Positions 32,018 to 43,290 of a stretch of 64,000 bases of DNA are shown here, one piece after another (within the stretch, counting starts at the first letter, position 1; the number at the start of each line of letters is the position of its first letter). Source of the DNA: Bathymodiolus brooksi (lineage: Eukaryota > Mollusca > Bivalvia > Mytilida > Modiolidae). The stretch lies in assembly GCA_963680875.1 (NCBI GenBank), contig OY804575.1, positions 33,639,103-33,703,102 of the forward strand, given 5' to 3'. Made by a program: the position numbers and the translations under genes. The notes under the pieces were generated by a model that made no database searches, was not told the origin of the DNA, and saw only the letters and a list, made by a program, of their open reading frames with translations.

Positions 32018-34222
32018 CATTCCGGATTAGTCAAATAGAAAAAGAACAGCGTGAACAAAGACACATTCCGAATTAGCAAAATAGAAAAAGAACAACGTGA
32101 ACAAAGACACATTCCGGATTAGCCAAATAGAAAAAGAACAGCGTACACAAAGACACATTCCGGATTAGCCAAATAGAAAAAGAACAGCGTACACAAAGAC
32201 ACATTCCGGATTAGCCAAATAGAAAAAGAACAGCGTACACACAGACACATTCCGGATTGACCAAATAGAAAAAGAACAGCGTGCACAAAGACACATTCCG
32301 GATTGACCAAATAGAAAAAGAACAGCGTGCACAAAGACACATTCCGGATTAGCCAAATAGAAAAAGAACAGCGTACACAAAGACACATTCCGAATTAGCC
32401 AAATAGAAAAAAAAACAGCGTACACAAAGACACATTCCGAATTAGCCAAATAGAAAAAGAACAGCGTAAGCAAAGACACATTCCGAATTAGCCAAATAGA
32501 AAAAGAACAGCGTGCACAAAGACACATTCCGGATTAGCCAAATAGAAAAAGAACAGCGTACACAAAGACACATTCCAAATTGGCCAAATAGAAAAAGAAC
32601 AGCGTGCACAAAGACACATTCCGAATTAACCAAATAGAAAAAGAACAGCGTGCACAAAGACACATTCCGAATTAACCAAATAGAAAAAGAACAGCGTGCA
32701 CAAAGACACATTCCGGATTAGCCAAATAGAAAAAGAACAGCGTACGCAAAGACACATTCCGGATTGACCAAATAGAAAAAGAACAGCGTGCACAAAGACA
32801 CATTCCGGATTAGCCAAATAGAAAAAGAACAGCGTACACAAAGACACATTCCGAATTAGCCAAATAGAAAAAGAACAGCGTGCACAAAGACACATTCCGA
32901 ATTAACCAAATAGAAAAAGAACAGCGTGCACAAAGACACATTCCGGATTAGCCAAATAGAAAAAGAACAGCGTACACAAAGACACATTCCGAATTAGCCA
33001 AATAGAAAAAGAACAACCTATACAAAGACACATTCCATATTGACGAAATAGAAAAAAAGAACAACGTGTACAAAGACACATCCAGGATTGACCAAATAGA
33101 AAAAATATAACAACGTGTGCACAGACACATTCAGGATTGCCCAAATAGAAAAAAGGACAACGTGTGCACAGACACATTCAGGATTGACCAAATAGGAAAA
33201 AAGGACAACGTGTGCACAGACACATTCAGGATTGACCAAATAGGAAAAAAGGACAACGTGTGCACAGACACATTCAGGATTGACCAAATAGGAAAAAAGA
33301 ACAATGTGTGCACAGACACATTCAGGATTGCCCAAATAGAAAAAAAAAAGAACAACGTGTGCACAGACACATTCAGGATTGCCCAAATAGAAAAAAGGAC
33401 AACGTGTGCACAGACACATTCAGGATTGACCAAATAGGAAAAAAGGACAACGTGTGCACAGACACATTCAGGATTGACCAAATAGGAAAAAAGAACAATG
33501 TGTGCACAGACACATTCAGGATTGCCCAAATAGAAAAAAAAAAGAACAACGTGTGCACAGACACATTCAGGATTGCCCAAATAGAAAAAAGGACAACGTG
33601 TGCACAGACACATTCAGGATTGACCAAATAGGAAAAAAGGACAACGTGTGCACAGACACATTCAGGATTGACCAAATAGGAAAAAAGGACAACGTGTGCA
33701 CAGACACATTCAGGATTGACCAAATAGGAAAAAAGAACAATGTGTGCACAGACACATTCAGGATTGCCCAAATAGAAAAAAAAAAGAACAACGTGTGCAC
33801 AGACACATTCAGGATTGCCCAAATAGAAAAAAGGACAACGTGTGCACAGACACATTCAGGATTGACCAAATAGGAAAAAAGGACAACGTGTGCACAGACA
33901 CATTCAGGATTGACCAAATAGGAAAAAAGAACAATGTGTGCACAGACACATTCAGGATTGCCCAAATAGAAAAAAAAAAGAACAACGTGTGCACAGACAC
34001 ATTCAGGATTGCCCAAATAGAAAAAAAGAACAACGTGTGCACAGACACATTCAGGATTGACCAAATAGGAAAAAAGAACAATGTGTGCACAGACACATTC
34101 AGGATTGCCCAAATAGAAAAAAAAAAGAACAACGTGTGCACAGACACATTCAGGATTGCCCAAATAGAAAAAAAAAAGAACAACGTGTGCACAGACACAT
34201 TCAGGATTGACCAAATAGAAAA
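32018..34222. repeat. 46/48-bp tandem array with two subfamilies
   Basis: From 32018 to about 33020 the unit is 46 bp (CATTCCGGATTAGCCAAATA, then GAAAAAGAACAGCGTACAC). From about 33120 to 34222 it is 48 to 50 bp (CATTCAGGATTGACCAAATA, then GGAAAAAAGGACAACGTGTG). The change happens across a few intermediate units. In the second part, blocks of four or five units repeat as larger periods of about 194 and 242 bp, marked by a longer A-run (nine A). Open frames on both strands of this part are products of the 48-bp period. Confidence 0.96.
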
Positions 34223-34224
34223 AA

Positions 34225-34625
34225 AAGAACAAAAGCTATTTTATGTACATAAGAAGAAGCTTAAACGGTGATGGTCAGTGGTAGCCACTTATATCAACAA
34301 AACGAACAACAGCCACCTCTAACCTCAAATTATTGAATATAACAAGACCACGGCATCTCTTGATAATGGCATCTCCAATGCAATATAAATATAAACAAAC
34401 AATTAAATATAAACACCTGCAGATTCATTTCCAACCGAAAAGACCACACGTATAACAAAAAATGACTGACAACATAAACATGCACGGTCGTATTTAACTG
34501 ATTGCCATATAGAAGGTATAATCTGTAAGTTTAAAGGCCTAACTCTTAGGACAAAAAAGTGATACTTTTATCAGATTTATTATGAATTATTGGTCTTAGT
34601 ATGAAACCAATATATATATATATAT
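34225..34625. other. Non-coding stretch ending in a TA microsatellite
   Basis: About 400 bp without recognisable gene. A short TA run at 34608-34626 borders the inverted-repeat element that follows. Confidence 0.45.
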
Positions 34626-36489
34626 AAACATCTGAAAAATGTTAGCACAACGATATCAAAAAAAGATGTTAAATTGTAACAAAAATAACTATAGATCTAC
34701 AAAAAGACTATAATTATCAGTCGGAGAGCAGACTCGATAATGGCGTCGTTTCAATTAATTTGTCACGTACATTTTTTACCGGAATCGGACACGTTTTAGA
34801 ATACATCGACCAAGTGTTGAAAATTCACTCGTTTTAATTGTTGCGAGCGTCAAAAATAACCGAAGAAGCGAGAAAAACATAGAAAATTGTTTCTTTCATA
34901 AAAATTTGAGGCCCCGTGCTTGAACTTCTTGTAACAAAGGAGTAATGCAGAAATTAAAACGACACGGAAATGGCGGAAGTTGTTTAAAGAAACACGAAAA
35001 ATTAAAAATTAAAATATTTGCCGAAAGGGTGATGGAAAATCATATATATAGTTCCATAGATTTCTATATTAGTATTTCAAAGAAACATTTTCTGTAATTA
35101 AACGTACAATAGAACTTTTTTCTGTCAGATGGATCGTGTCACATTTTGGTTGGATTCAAGGGAGGTAACTAGAATCATCACATACTCCGTAATTTTTAAC
35201 ATTCTATTTATAGAACGAGTGTAAGTAAATGCGTTTTCTCAATAAAACAAATATTATTTTGTATTAAAAATGTTGAAATTAGTCAGAATAATTGTTTATT
35301 ATATCTACAGCTATTAAATTGATCAAATATAATTTAACAGATGAGTCCAAATTTGAGATTTTATGGAACCACAACAGTATTAAGTAAGGAGCAATTATAT
35401 TACTGTAAAAGTAATCCTGGTAAGCTGACTTTTCGGTCGAAATACATGTAAAGTTGTTCCATGAAGGTATAACAAAACAAGAATCAACTGTAATGGTCTA
35501 CTAAATTTATCGAATGAACTTGAGAAAAAAAACCAGTCATATTTTCATATGCAATGGTAAATCTTGGAATATTAAAAATTACTTTCAACTGTTTTTTAAC
35601 ATATAAGGCTATTCAAACACGTCCACCAGTTTTATTGGTGGATTCACCATACAAATCATGTATAGCGCCCCCTAGCAACCCACCACGAGCATGTTGATGT
35701 CAATGTACTTGATACAAGTGATACTTTTTTCAATGTAAATGACCTTATAAAAGACAAATGAAAGAAAATGATGATAATGAAAAAAATATAAAATTTTATC
35801 ACATGCATAGTACCGGTACATCCTCGTAATGACTCTTGAGCAGAACTCGTGTTATATTTTATAGATGTTTCTTTATAAAAAGGGGCGAGGGGTGTAATGT
35901 TTTTAACCTTTTTTTTTTAAACAAAAGCAGATCATACTGTACTAAGATCCATTATTTGATAACTTTTTACAAAATAAAATTCACAAAAACTTCAACTAAT
36001 TTTTTTTATTAAAAATAATAAAACATGTGAATAATAGGAGAAAACCGGACGGGGCTCTAATTTAAAATTCTAACTGAATATGCTGATGCCATTACCATAG
36101 AAAATTTGCATACACAAATGTATCAGAATTTAAAATTAACTTTATTCTTTCTAGAAGATCCTTTCCCTTAAATTAAATGGTCTTTCTTTGACTGTATATA
36201 CTTTTGTCACAAAAGCAACATTCTAGTTGGGGTTTGAAATTTCTATATTTCTTGTAGTGATCAATAGAGAAAAAAATTATTAGATGTACATGCTTCGTTG
36301 TTATTCTGATCTAGCTAAATCTGAAAGCATGACTGGAATAAGTCAACATTAACTGATGTCGAATGGTCACCATTTTTTTCACACATGTTCATGTGTTGCA
36401 AAAAGCATACAAGTTTTTTACTACAGTCATTATTTTCTGCATTAGCCGCAGTATGGAGTGTAAATTCGCATGGGTCAAATGACACATTA

Positions 36490-36815
36490 CCATAGCTGTC
36501 AAAGTTTGCTGTTGTTAAAATTTAAATCATTTGTTTCAAATGCACAGCTTGTATCTATGGCTGAATCATATTTTCTTTTGCTTGATGTTGCTTCTGTATC
36601 GTGGGACATTTCGAGTGATTTTCTAAATCAAGCCTCACACATTCTACAAATACAGTCATCATCTTTGAATGCATATGCATTTTTGACAAAAGTATAAAAC
36701 AGTGGTTGATTTCACCCCTGTGAGAGGTGCCAGTAGTGCTTAGTCACATCTTCTCGTTTACAGTTTATGCAAGGGCTTGGTGGACTGGCTTCATGCACCC
36801 TGCAGGTCTTTCAAA
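36490..36815 (-). pseudogene. Decayed coding remnant with CxxC pairs, unknown family
   Basis: One minus-strand frame reads TCRVHEASPPSPCINCKRED, then VTKHYWHLSQG, a TGA, then FYTFVKNAYAFKDDDCICRM and CEA, a second TGA, then MSHDTEATSSKRKYDSAID, and a third TGA after NNSKL. The CINC and CICRMC pairs suggest a zinc-binding domain. All three stops are TGA, as expected from CpG decay of CGA (Arg). I do not recognise the family. It lies inside the 34.6-38.4 kb element, and may be what is left of its own protein or of a captured gene. Confidence 0.4.
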
Positions 36816-38020
36816 ATTTTTCAAATGTACCAGTACTTCACTATTTACAGGCAGTACTTTTTCTTAAAAATTGAACATTTTTCATGAATATCTTATAGAG
36901 TATGTAAAAAAAATCCCTATATAATCAACCAAAACCATATTTTTTCAAAATATTATTGTGAAGTCATTTCTGGATAGATTTTAACAAATTTTACACCAAA
37001 ACATTCAGAATTGTCTATATTTTGACTGTTTATTTGCTCATTATGTTTATATGAGTGGTTTTTATTTGTACATAATTTAAATATAACAAATAAAAATTGA
37101 CTTTGATTTTCCTATATATTTCAACTAAAAATAAATCCTAAAAATTAACAATCCTGGTTAAATTATCTACAAATAAAAACCACTCAGTCATATAAACAAA
37201 TGAGCAAATAAACATGCTGTACAACATTCTTTGAAATTAGGAGGTACCAATTACCATTTTAAGTGGGTACCTGGTACTATCCCTTACTAAAACTAAAAGG
37301 CCTGCAACCGTTGACAGATTGACTTTGGTGGCATATTTCAGAAAAGGGGGGTGCATATAACCAAGTTCGGGTTGTAGTTGTAAATCCACGAGATTGACAG
37401 AATGGGATAAATGCATCGAATTTCTAGACAATTTGCACTGTACATCAAAACAGTGTGTTTTACCTCACATGCCTACCGTTATTCCATTGTTTACATGTGT
37501 AAATATTGATTGTACGAGCAAAATGGGAGGAGCAAATTTTTCAACCTTGACTCTGCTTGGGTGACGTTGGAATATTGATTATTTTTCTTAAACTGTTACG
37601 AGTGATGTAAATTCCCTTTTACCCGATGAAGTGTAGATATTATTCTGTCCAAGGAATCAGTTTTTTAATTTTTCCCTCCACGGGAACTTTATTCTGTCAG
37701 ATGCAAAAAGTGTAAACATACGCGACAAAAAAAAATTACGATTTTCCGAGGTAAAGAAAAAAACCGTTATTTTTACATTCATCGCAGACCGATTTTATAC
37801 CAGACTGAAAATCATGATCAATTAATAAATATAAATGTGATTTTTAATCATATTTCAATCATTGGTTTAATAGAACAAAAACGTAGTTTTCCAAGTACGT
37901 ATAATTGTTTGGGTTTGTGAAGCGCCATCTAGCGGAAAATATTTACGATTATCTCCCTTGGATTTTTAAATATTCCACGGACCGGAAAATTAGAATTTTT
38001 GCGAGTCTGCTCTTCAACTG

Positions 38021-38359
38021 TATAATTAAATCGACGGATATTTCGCTTGACCGACAAGCTTCATCAGCGTCTGTAATCTGCTTTGAAAAATTGTCACGTG
38101 ACCATCAGTTATCGTGACGTAAATTACTAAAGCAATATACTTGAATAATATAAAGTATAAAGTTCAAGATTATGATTTTTAGTAATTTACGTCACGATAA
38201 CTGCAATATACTTGAATAATATAAAGTATAAAGTTCAAGATTATGATTTTTAGTAATTTACGTCACGATAACTGATGGTCACGTGACAATTTTTCAAATC
38301 AGATTACAGACGCTGATGAAGCTTGTCGGTCAAGCGAAATATCCGTCGATTTAATTATA
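38021..38359. repeat. Palindrome with 111-bp arms
   Basis: The left arm 38021-38131 (TATAATTAAATCGACGGATA onward) and the right arm 38249-38359 are near-perfect inverted copies. The 117-bp centre holds a partial tandem copy of the arm end (two blocks starting CAATATACTTGAATAATATA). Transcribed, it would form a long hairpin. It interrupts the right terminus of the larger element. Confidence 0.93.
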
Positions 38360-38450
38360 ATTGTAGTCTTTTTGTAGACTTTTTTAACATCTTTTTTTGA
38401 TATCGTTGTGCTAACATTTTAGACGTATATATATATAGGGAGTGGATGTG

Positions 38451-38720
38451 GTCGAGTGGTCTAGGGCGCTGAACGTAAGGCTAAGCGAATGGTGCTGCAG
38501 TGTATCAATGGTGTGGGTTCAAATCCCGTCGAGGGAAGAACAAAAATTTGACAGCTCTAAAATCTAATTATACGTCTGAAAATTAAACCAAACAGTGTTA
38601 GAATTAGATTTTAGAGCTGTCAAATTTTTGTTCTTCCCTCGACGGGATTTGAACCCACACCATTGTTACACTGCAGCACCATTCGCTTAGCCTTACGTCC
38701 AGCGCCCTAGACCACTCGAC
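38451..38720. repeat. Palindrome of two tRNA-like SINE heads
   Basis: Arms 38451-38569 and 38602-38720 are inverted copies with few mismatches. Each arm contains a tRNA-Leu/Ser-like start (GTCGAGTGGTCTAGGGCGCT, A-box-like), a long-variable-arm region and a B-box-like GGGTTCAAATCCC. The acceptor ends do not pair convincingly, so this is not a working tRNA gene. TA microsatellites flank both sides. Confidence 0.85.
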
Positions 38721-38722
38721 TA

Positions 38723-39450
38723 CATATATATATATATATATGTCAATAATTTGCTGGAATTGAAAATTGAATATAAAATAGTCCTATACCATGGAATGGA
38801 ATATATATGTACTGATTTAATTGCCAGTGTAACCTACTAGTTCTACCACCATATATTTTAGAAAAACTGCATCAAACAGGCAACTATCGTTGCTACATCA
38901 TTGCCTAAGAATTTGCAATGATTTTATAAGATTAGATGTGTCAAAATCAGCAGATTGGAAAAACAAATAACTTAAATATCAATGAGCACCAAAGGGTCTG
39001 AACAGGATAGTAGGAACCTTAGTTTTAATAATAGTTACTTTATTCAGGAACTGCAAAAAAACAAATTTATACACAGAGACGTCTAAAGGGCTTCGTGATA
39101 TTAAATGTCCTCTGGGTTACCTAGCATGCAGTTATCAGTGCGGCCGATGCATTTCTTTATGTATGTGTGATTATCAACAAGATAGAAGTGGTTGAAGTGA
39201 TATTGAAGAAACAACACTATCTTCAAGTGGTTGATATAGACTACTTTATCTTCCCCTGATACAATATCACCTACAAATTTATGCGGAGAGTATGTCTATG
39301 GACTACGTAAGCATATTGTGGTCTTGTTATAGAAGAAGAAGAGTGTGTATGTGGACATCGTATGCATACTGCTGTCATGTTATAACTTACCAATGTTATC
39401 TTTATTTGGCTAATAAAAACATACATTTCAAATTTAGTGCGCACCACGCC
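38723..39450. repeat. Non-coding stretch with a dispersed repeat (AACAGGATAGTAGG block)
   Basis: The part at 38940-39030 (CAGCAGATTGGAAAAACAAA, then CCAAAGGGTCTGAACAGGAT and CCTTAGTTTTA) is related to 40709-40830 and 52360-52510. The rest shows nothing recognisable. Confidence 0.45.
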
Positions 39451-39457
39451 TTTTTGG

Positions 39458-40707
39458 AATAACCTTCATCAGGTACGCTCAAAATAACCTTCATCAGGTA
39501 CGCTCAGAATAACCTTCATCAGGTACGCTCAGAATAACCTTCATCAGGTACGCTCAAAATAACCTTCATCAGGTACGCTCAGAATAACCTTCATCAGGTA
39601 CGCTCAAAATAACCTTCATCAGGTACGCTCAGAATAACCTTCATCAGGTACGCTCAGAATAACCTTCATCAGGTACGCTCAAAATAACCTTCATCAGGTA
39701 CGCTCAGAATAACCTTCATCAGGTACGCTCAGAATAACCTTCATCAGGTACGCTCAAAATAACCTTCATCAGGTACGCTCAGAATAACCTTCATCAGGTA
39801 CGCTCAGAATAACCTTCATCAGGTACGCTCAGAATAACCTTCATCAGGTACGCTCAAAATAATCTTCATCAGGTACGCTCAGAATAACCTTCATCAGGTA
39901 CGCTCAGAATAACCTTCATCAGGTACGCTCAGAATAACCTTCATCAGGTACGCTCAGAATAACCTTCATCAGGTACGCTCAAAATAACCTTCATCAGGTA
40001 CGCTCAGAATAACCTTCATCAGGTACGCTCAGAATAACCTTCATCAGGTACGCTCAAAATAACCTTCATCAGGTACGCTCAAAATAACCTTCATCAGGTA
40101 CGCTCAGAATAACCTTCATCAGGTACGCTCAAAATAACCTTCATCAGGTACGCTCAAAATAACCTTCATCAGGTACGCTCAAAATAACCTTCATCAGGTA
40201 CGCTCAAAATAACCTTCATCAGGTACGCTCAAAATAACCTTCATCAGGTACGCTCAGAATAACCTTCATCAGGTACGCTCAGAATAACCTTCATCGGGTA
40301 CGCTCAGAATAACCTTCATCAGGTACGCTCAGAATAACCTTCATCAGGTACGCTCAAAATAACCTTCATCAGGTACGCTCAGAATAACCTTCATCAGGTA
40401 CGCTCAGAATAACCTTCATCAGGTACGCTCAAAATAACCTTCATCAGGTACGCTCAGAATAACCTTCATCAGGTACGCTCAAAATAACCTTCATCAGGTA
40501 CGCTCAGAATAACCTTCATCAGGTACGCTCAGAATGACCTTCATCAGGTACGCTCAAAATAACCTTCATCAGGTACGCTCAGAATAACCTTCATCAGGTA
40601 CGCTCAAAATAACCTTCATCGGGTACGCTCAGAATAACCTTCATCAGGTACGCTCAAAATAACCTTCATCAGGTACGCTCAAAATAACCTTCATCAGGTG
40701 ACGCTCA
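39458..40707. repeat. 25-bp tandem array, about 50 copies
   Basis: The unit is AATAACCTTCATCAGGTACG plus CTCAA or CTCAG, with the two types mixed irregularly. The last unit has an extra G (GGTGACGCTC). The next bases, AAAATAGAAAGATTGGAAAG, continue a dispersed repeat whose copy at 52360 reads CACCTTCATCAAGTACACTC directly before AAAGATTGGAATGCC. The array is therefore an expansion of one segment of that repeat. Confidence 0.96.
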
Positions 40708-40708
40708 A

Positions 40709-40840
40709 AATAGAAAGATTGGAAAGCCAAATAATTTAAAGTTTGGGGAGTAATAAAACCAAAGGGCCTAAACAGGATCGCCAAAATCAGCTAAGGTCAC
40801 CCATGCCTGAGGGCGGAAAACCTTAGTTTTATATTCATCA
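40709..40840 (+). repeat. Dispersed repeat, copy flanking the 25-bp array
   Basis: AGATTGGAAAGCCAAATAAT, AACCAAAGGGCCTAAACAGG and ACCTTAGTTTTATATTCATC match the copies at 38940-39030 and 52360-52510. No coding potential seen. Confidence 0.55.
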
Positions 40841-41526
40841 ATCTTTCATCTTCAATATACAATATGATAAAGAATGATTTATATCTGGCTAGGGAAAGTC
40901 CAATGACTATTGGTTTCATATATCCACACGTTAAGGAATGGAAAAAAAGTGTTTTGAAAATATTCAATGGGTTGTTCACAGGATATGTTAGATTAATTTG
41001 TAAATTGACAGAACATGATAGCCTATCTATTTAAATTGAGTGCACAAACAGACGTTGGATTACCTTGATTGTAACGTATCGAGGGTCGGTGATTAAACTT
41101 TGACTGCAAATGTAAATGTATTCGAGAGAGAAAAAAATCTTGTTTATTATGTAATAGTGGATACGTGATGAGATAAGACCACATTAGTAAGGAGTGTGCA
41201 AGAGAATTCATTATCTTGAGATATTCAAGGGAAGTGGTGGTAAGTACACATTTTATTCATATTAAAGTAAAGTACATTAAGGTGGGCACAGGTACGATGA
41301 GGGAGGCGGTTATTTCTTCAGACATACAACTGCTGACCAAATAAATATATATTTAAGTACTATTTTATTTATGTAAATTTATGTGTACAATACGCCAGAA
41401 GATCAATGAGACAAAGAAATGTAAAATAATCATACAAACGTTATCTCGATACAAAAATAGTTTACCTGTTTTATATTATTATGTATAAATGGTAAACATA
41501 GCGCGGTGGGTGGATGTACGATGGAG

Positions 41527-41900
41527 TACAGTTGATTGATTATTTGTTGCTTAACGTCCAACGGTAAATATTTCATGCATGTTCATGACGAGAACAAATT
41601 TTAAAAATCTAAACAGAAATGAAGCGGGAATGTGACAACTGGGATAACGACTTGGACTGCCACCGGAAAAGTATGGAGATCTGGGTATGAACGGAAATTT
41701 GTCTTCTGTAGCGGCTACAATGCCCCTACCCTTACAAAGGATGGCATAGACGTGCAGCTTGACACTCTAAGCGTGTTATTCTCTATTGTCTCCGGTCAGG
41801 CTGCCTTATTAAAACCAGACAACCCCTCCTCCTCCTCCACTAGGGATGTGCTGGGCAGCTCTGGTTCGAGTCCTGGGAACTACGACAAATGCACTGTACA
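41527..41900 (+). repeat. High-copy dispersed repeat (TTAACGTC family)
   Basis: It starts GTTGATTGATTATTTGTTGC then TTAACGTCCAACGG and AATATTTCATGCATGTTCAT, and includes TGTAGCGGCTACAATGCCCC. Related copies are at 19315-19410, 43000-43290, 52990-53325 and 55560-55910. The open frame at 41632-42024 lies in it and is not a recognisable gene. Confidence 0.5.
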
Positions 41901-41944
41901 ATTTACCTATACCACGATTCTATTATTGAGACACTATCATAGTT

Positions 41945-42022
41945 TTTTATGTTTAAGGTTATTCCAGAAACGCGTCGTCCGCACAAAATTTGATATCTCG
42001 GTTTTTATTACTATCAATAGAT
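41945..42022. repeat. Dispersed repeat with CAGAAACGCGTCGTCCGCAC motif
   Basis: This is the second occurrence of the motif family described at 12960-13345, followed by ATATCTCGGTTTTTATTACT as there. Confidence 0.5.
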
Positions 42023-42024
42023 AG

Positions 42025-43000
42025 ACTATTAGAATGTTTTTCTTATTTTCCGATTAAGCATAACTGATGCAGGCCATCCGATTACATTTTAAGAATTCGT
42101 GATGCAAAGAAAACTGTGTAAATTACGTTGTCTCATAATTCACAGTGCATATTTTCCCCGAAATTGATCTGGAGCTTATAATCAGTCCCAACAAACCACC
42201 GTGTTTGGAAGTTACATCGAACTTAACCATTAAACGACCAAGATCAGGAGTCACCATTGATGTCTCGCTGCAGGAACATCTGTAGACATTATATCATCGT
42301 TTATTTGAAGCAATCAAAACTTCCACCAATGACAACGCCAGCTTTTTACATAACTACTTTTTTGTTTTTAATTTAATTTTCGTAATGAATATAGTTGTAA
42401 TTGATCAATTGACGATATGAACAATATATATCGAAGCGTCATTGTAAAATTTGTAATTCCATACTCAATGTCATAGCTCATGTACCGGATATGTGATGAT
42501 CTCTCGAGGAAGCGAGGAGTGGTCACATTATAATAGGTGTAATACCACTAAAGAATTCTCCATAGCCTTCTATGTTAAATTAAAAAAAATTGAGCTTTCA
42601 TACAGGATTCATCTCAAGTTTAATCTAAGTGACACTCATATCTCATGGAAGGGGTACCTAATTGGAAGCTTAACTCCGAAAATCAACATACATTTAATGG
42701 CATATAAGACAAAACAAACAGTCTGAAGATGTCTACCGTCAAAAATCCTACTTTCACTTTCGATTTAACACAAATGCAGGTGGTTTCTTTCCAATGCAAT
42801 CAATTTTTTATTAAAAACCACAAGGACATCAAATATGGGCTTAAAATTATCCTAAAATATGTAGGTTTCTGCTGACATTCAGTATTTTGCAGTATCTAAT
42901 AGGGTTTCTCTTTTATCCAACAATGTAGGAATCCATTTTCTGTTTACGTACTACTTTCCCATACGTTCTTTTCGACTGGTACCCATGTTTAGTGGTAATA
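42025..43000. other. Non-coding stretch, nothing recognised
   Basis: About 1 kb of AT-rich DNA; short open frames here have no recognisable domain. Confidence 0.45.
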
Positions 43001-43004
43001 CATC

Positions 43005-43290
43005 TAATACGGGAACTATGATCATGGACCATAATGGATGCCGTGTTTAGAGAGTGCCACGCTCCCGAAATGTTAAAGATAATTTTTGCTTGTAGTCGCT
43101 GCAAATGGCTCGATGTGTCGCCCCTACCCAACTCTCCGTACCTTTCCCGTGTCAGTCTAACGTCATGTGTCCCAGTTGTTCAATAACTCACTCATTTCTG
43201 TATATTTTTATATATTGATGAACTTGTTTTCGTCCTGTAATATACATGGCATAATTACTTCTGTACGCTAGGCAATCAACAATCAATCAT
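43005..43290 (-). repeat. Dispersed repeat fragment (CGCTCCCGAA / CCTACCCAACTCTCCGTAC)
   Basis: The order of GATCATGGACCATAATGGAT, GAGAGTGCCACGCTCCCG and CGCCCCTACCCAACTCTCCG parallels 55640-55790 (ACCATAGTGGATAGC, GAGAGGGCCATGC, CCCTACGCAACTCTCCATAA). Diverged, no coding content. Confidence 0.45.

Larger units (their letters stand above)
34632..38420. mobile_element. Unclassified 3.8-kb element with long inverted termini
   Basis: The left end (34632-34740) reads GTTAGCACAACGATATCAAA, AAAAGATGTTAAA, CTACAAAAAGACTATAATTA and GAGAGCAGACTCG. The right end carries the reverse complements: GAGTCTGCTCTTCAACTGTA at 38003-38022, then GTCTTTTTGTAGAC and TTTGATATCGTTGTGCTAAC up to 38418. The right terminus is interrupted by a 339-bp palindrome (38021-38359). 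Both outer borders lie in TA repeats, so a target duplication cannot be read. No transposase is seen, only a broken coding remnant near 36.5-36.8 kb. It could be a non-autonomous DNA transposon or a large foldback element. Confidence 0.7.

Noticed and set aside
32119..34271. Many open frames on both strands (cysteine-rich and lysine-rich peptides)
   Set aside because: All are periodic translations of the 46/48-bp array; the 48-bp period keeps frames open on both strands.
38451..38540. Functional tRNA-Leu or tRNA-Ser gene
   Set aside because: A and B boxes are recognisable, but the acceptor ends do not pair and the sequence is half of a palindrome; a tRNA-derived repeat fits better.
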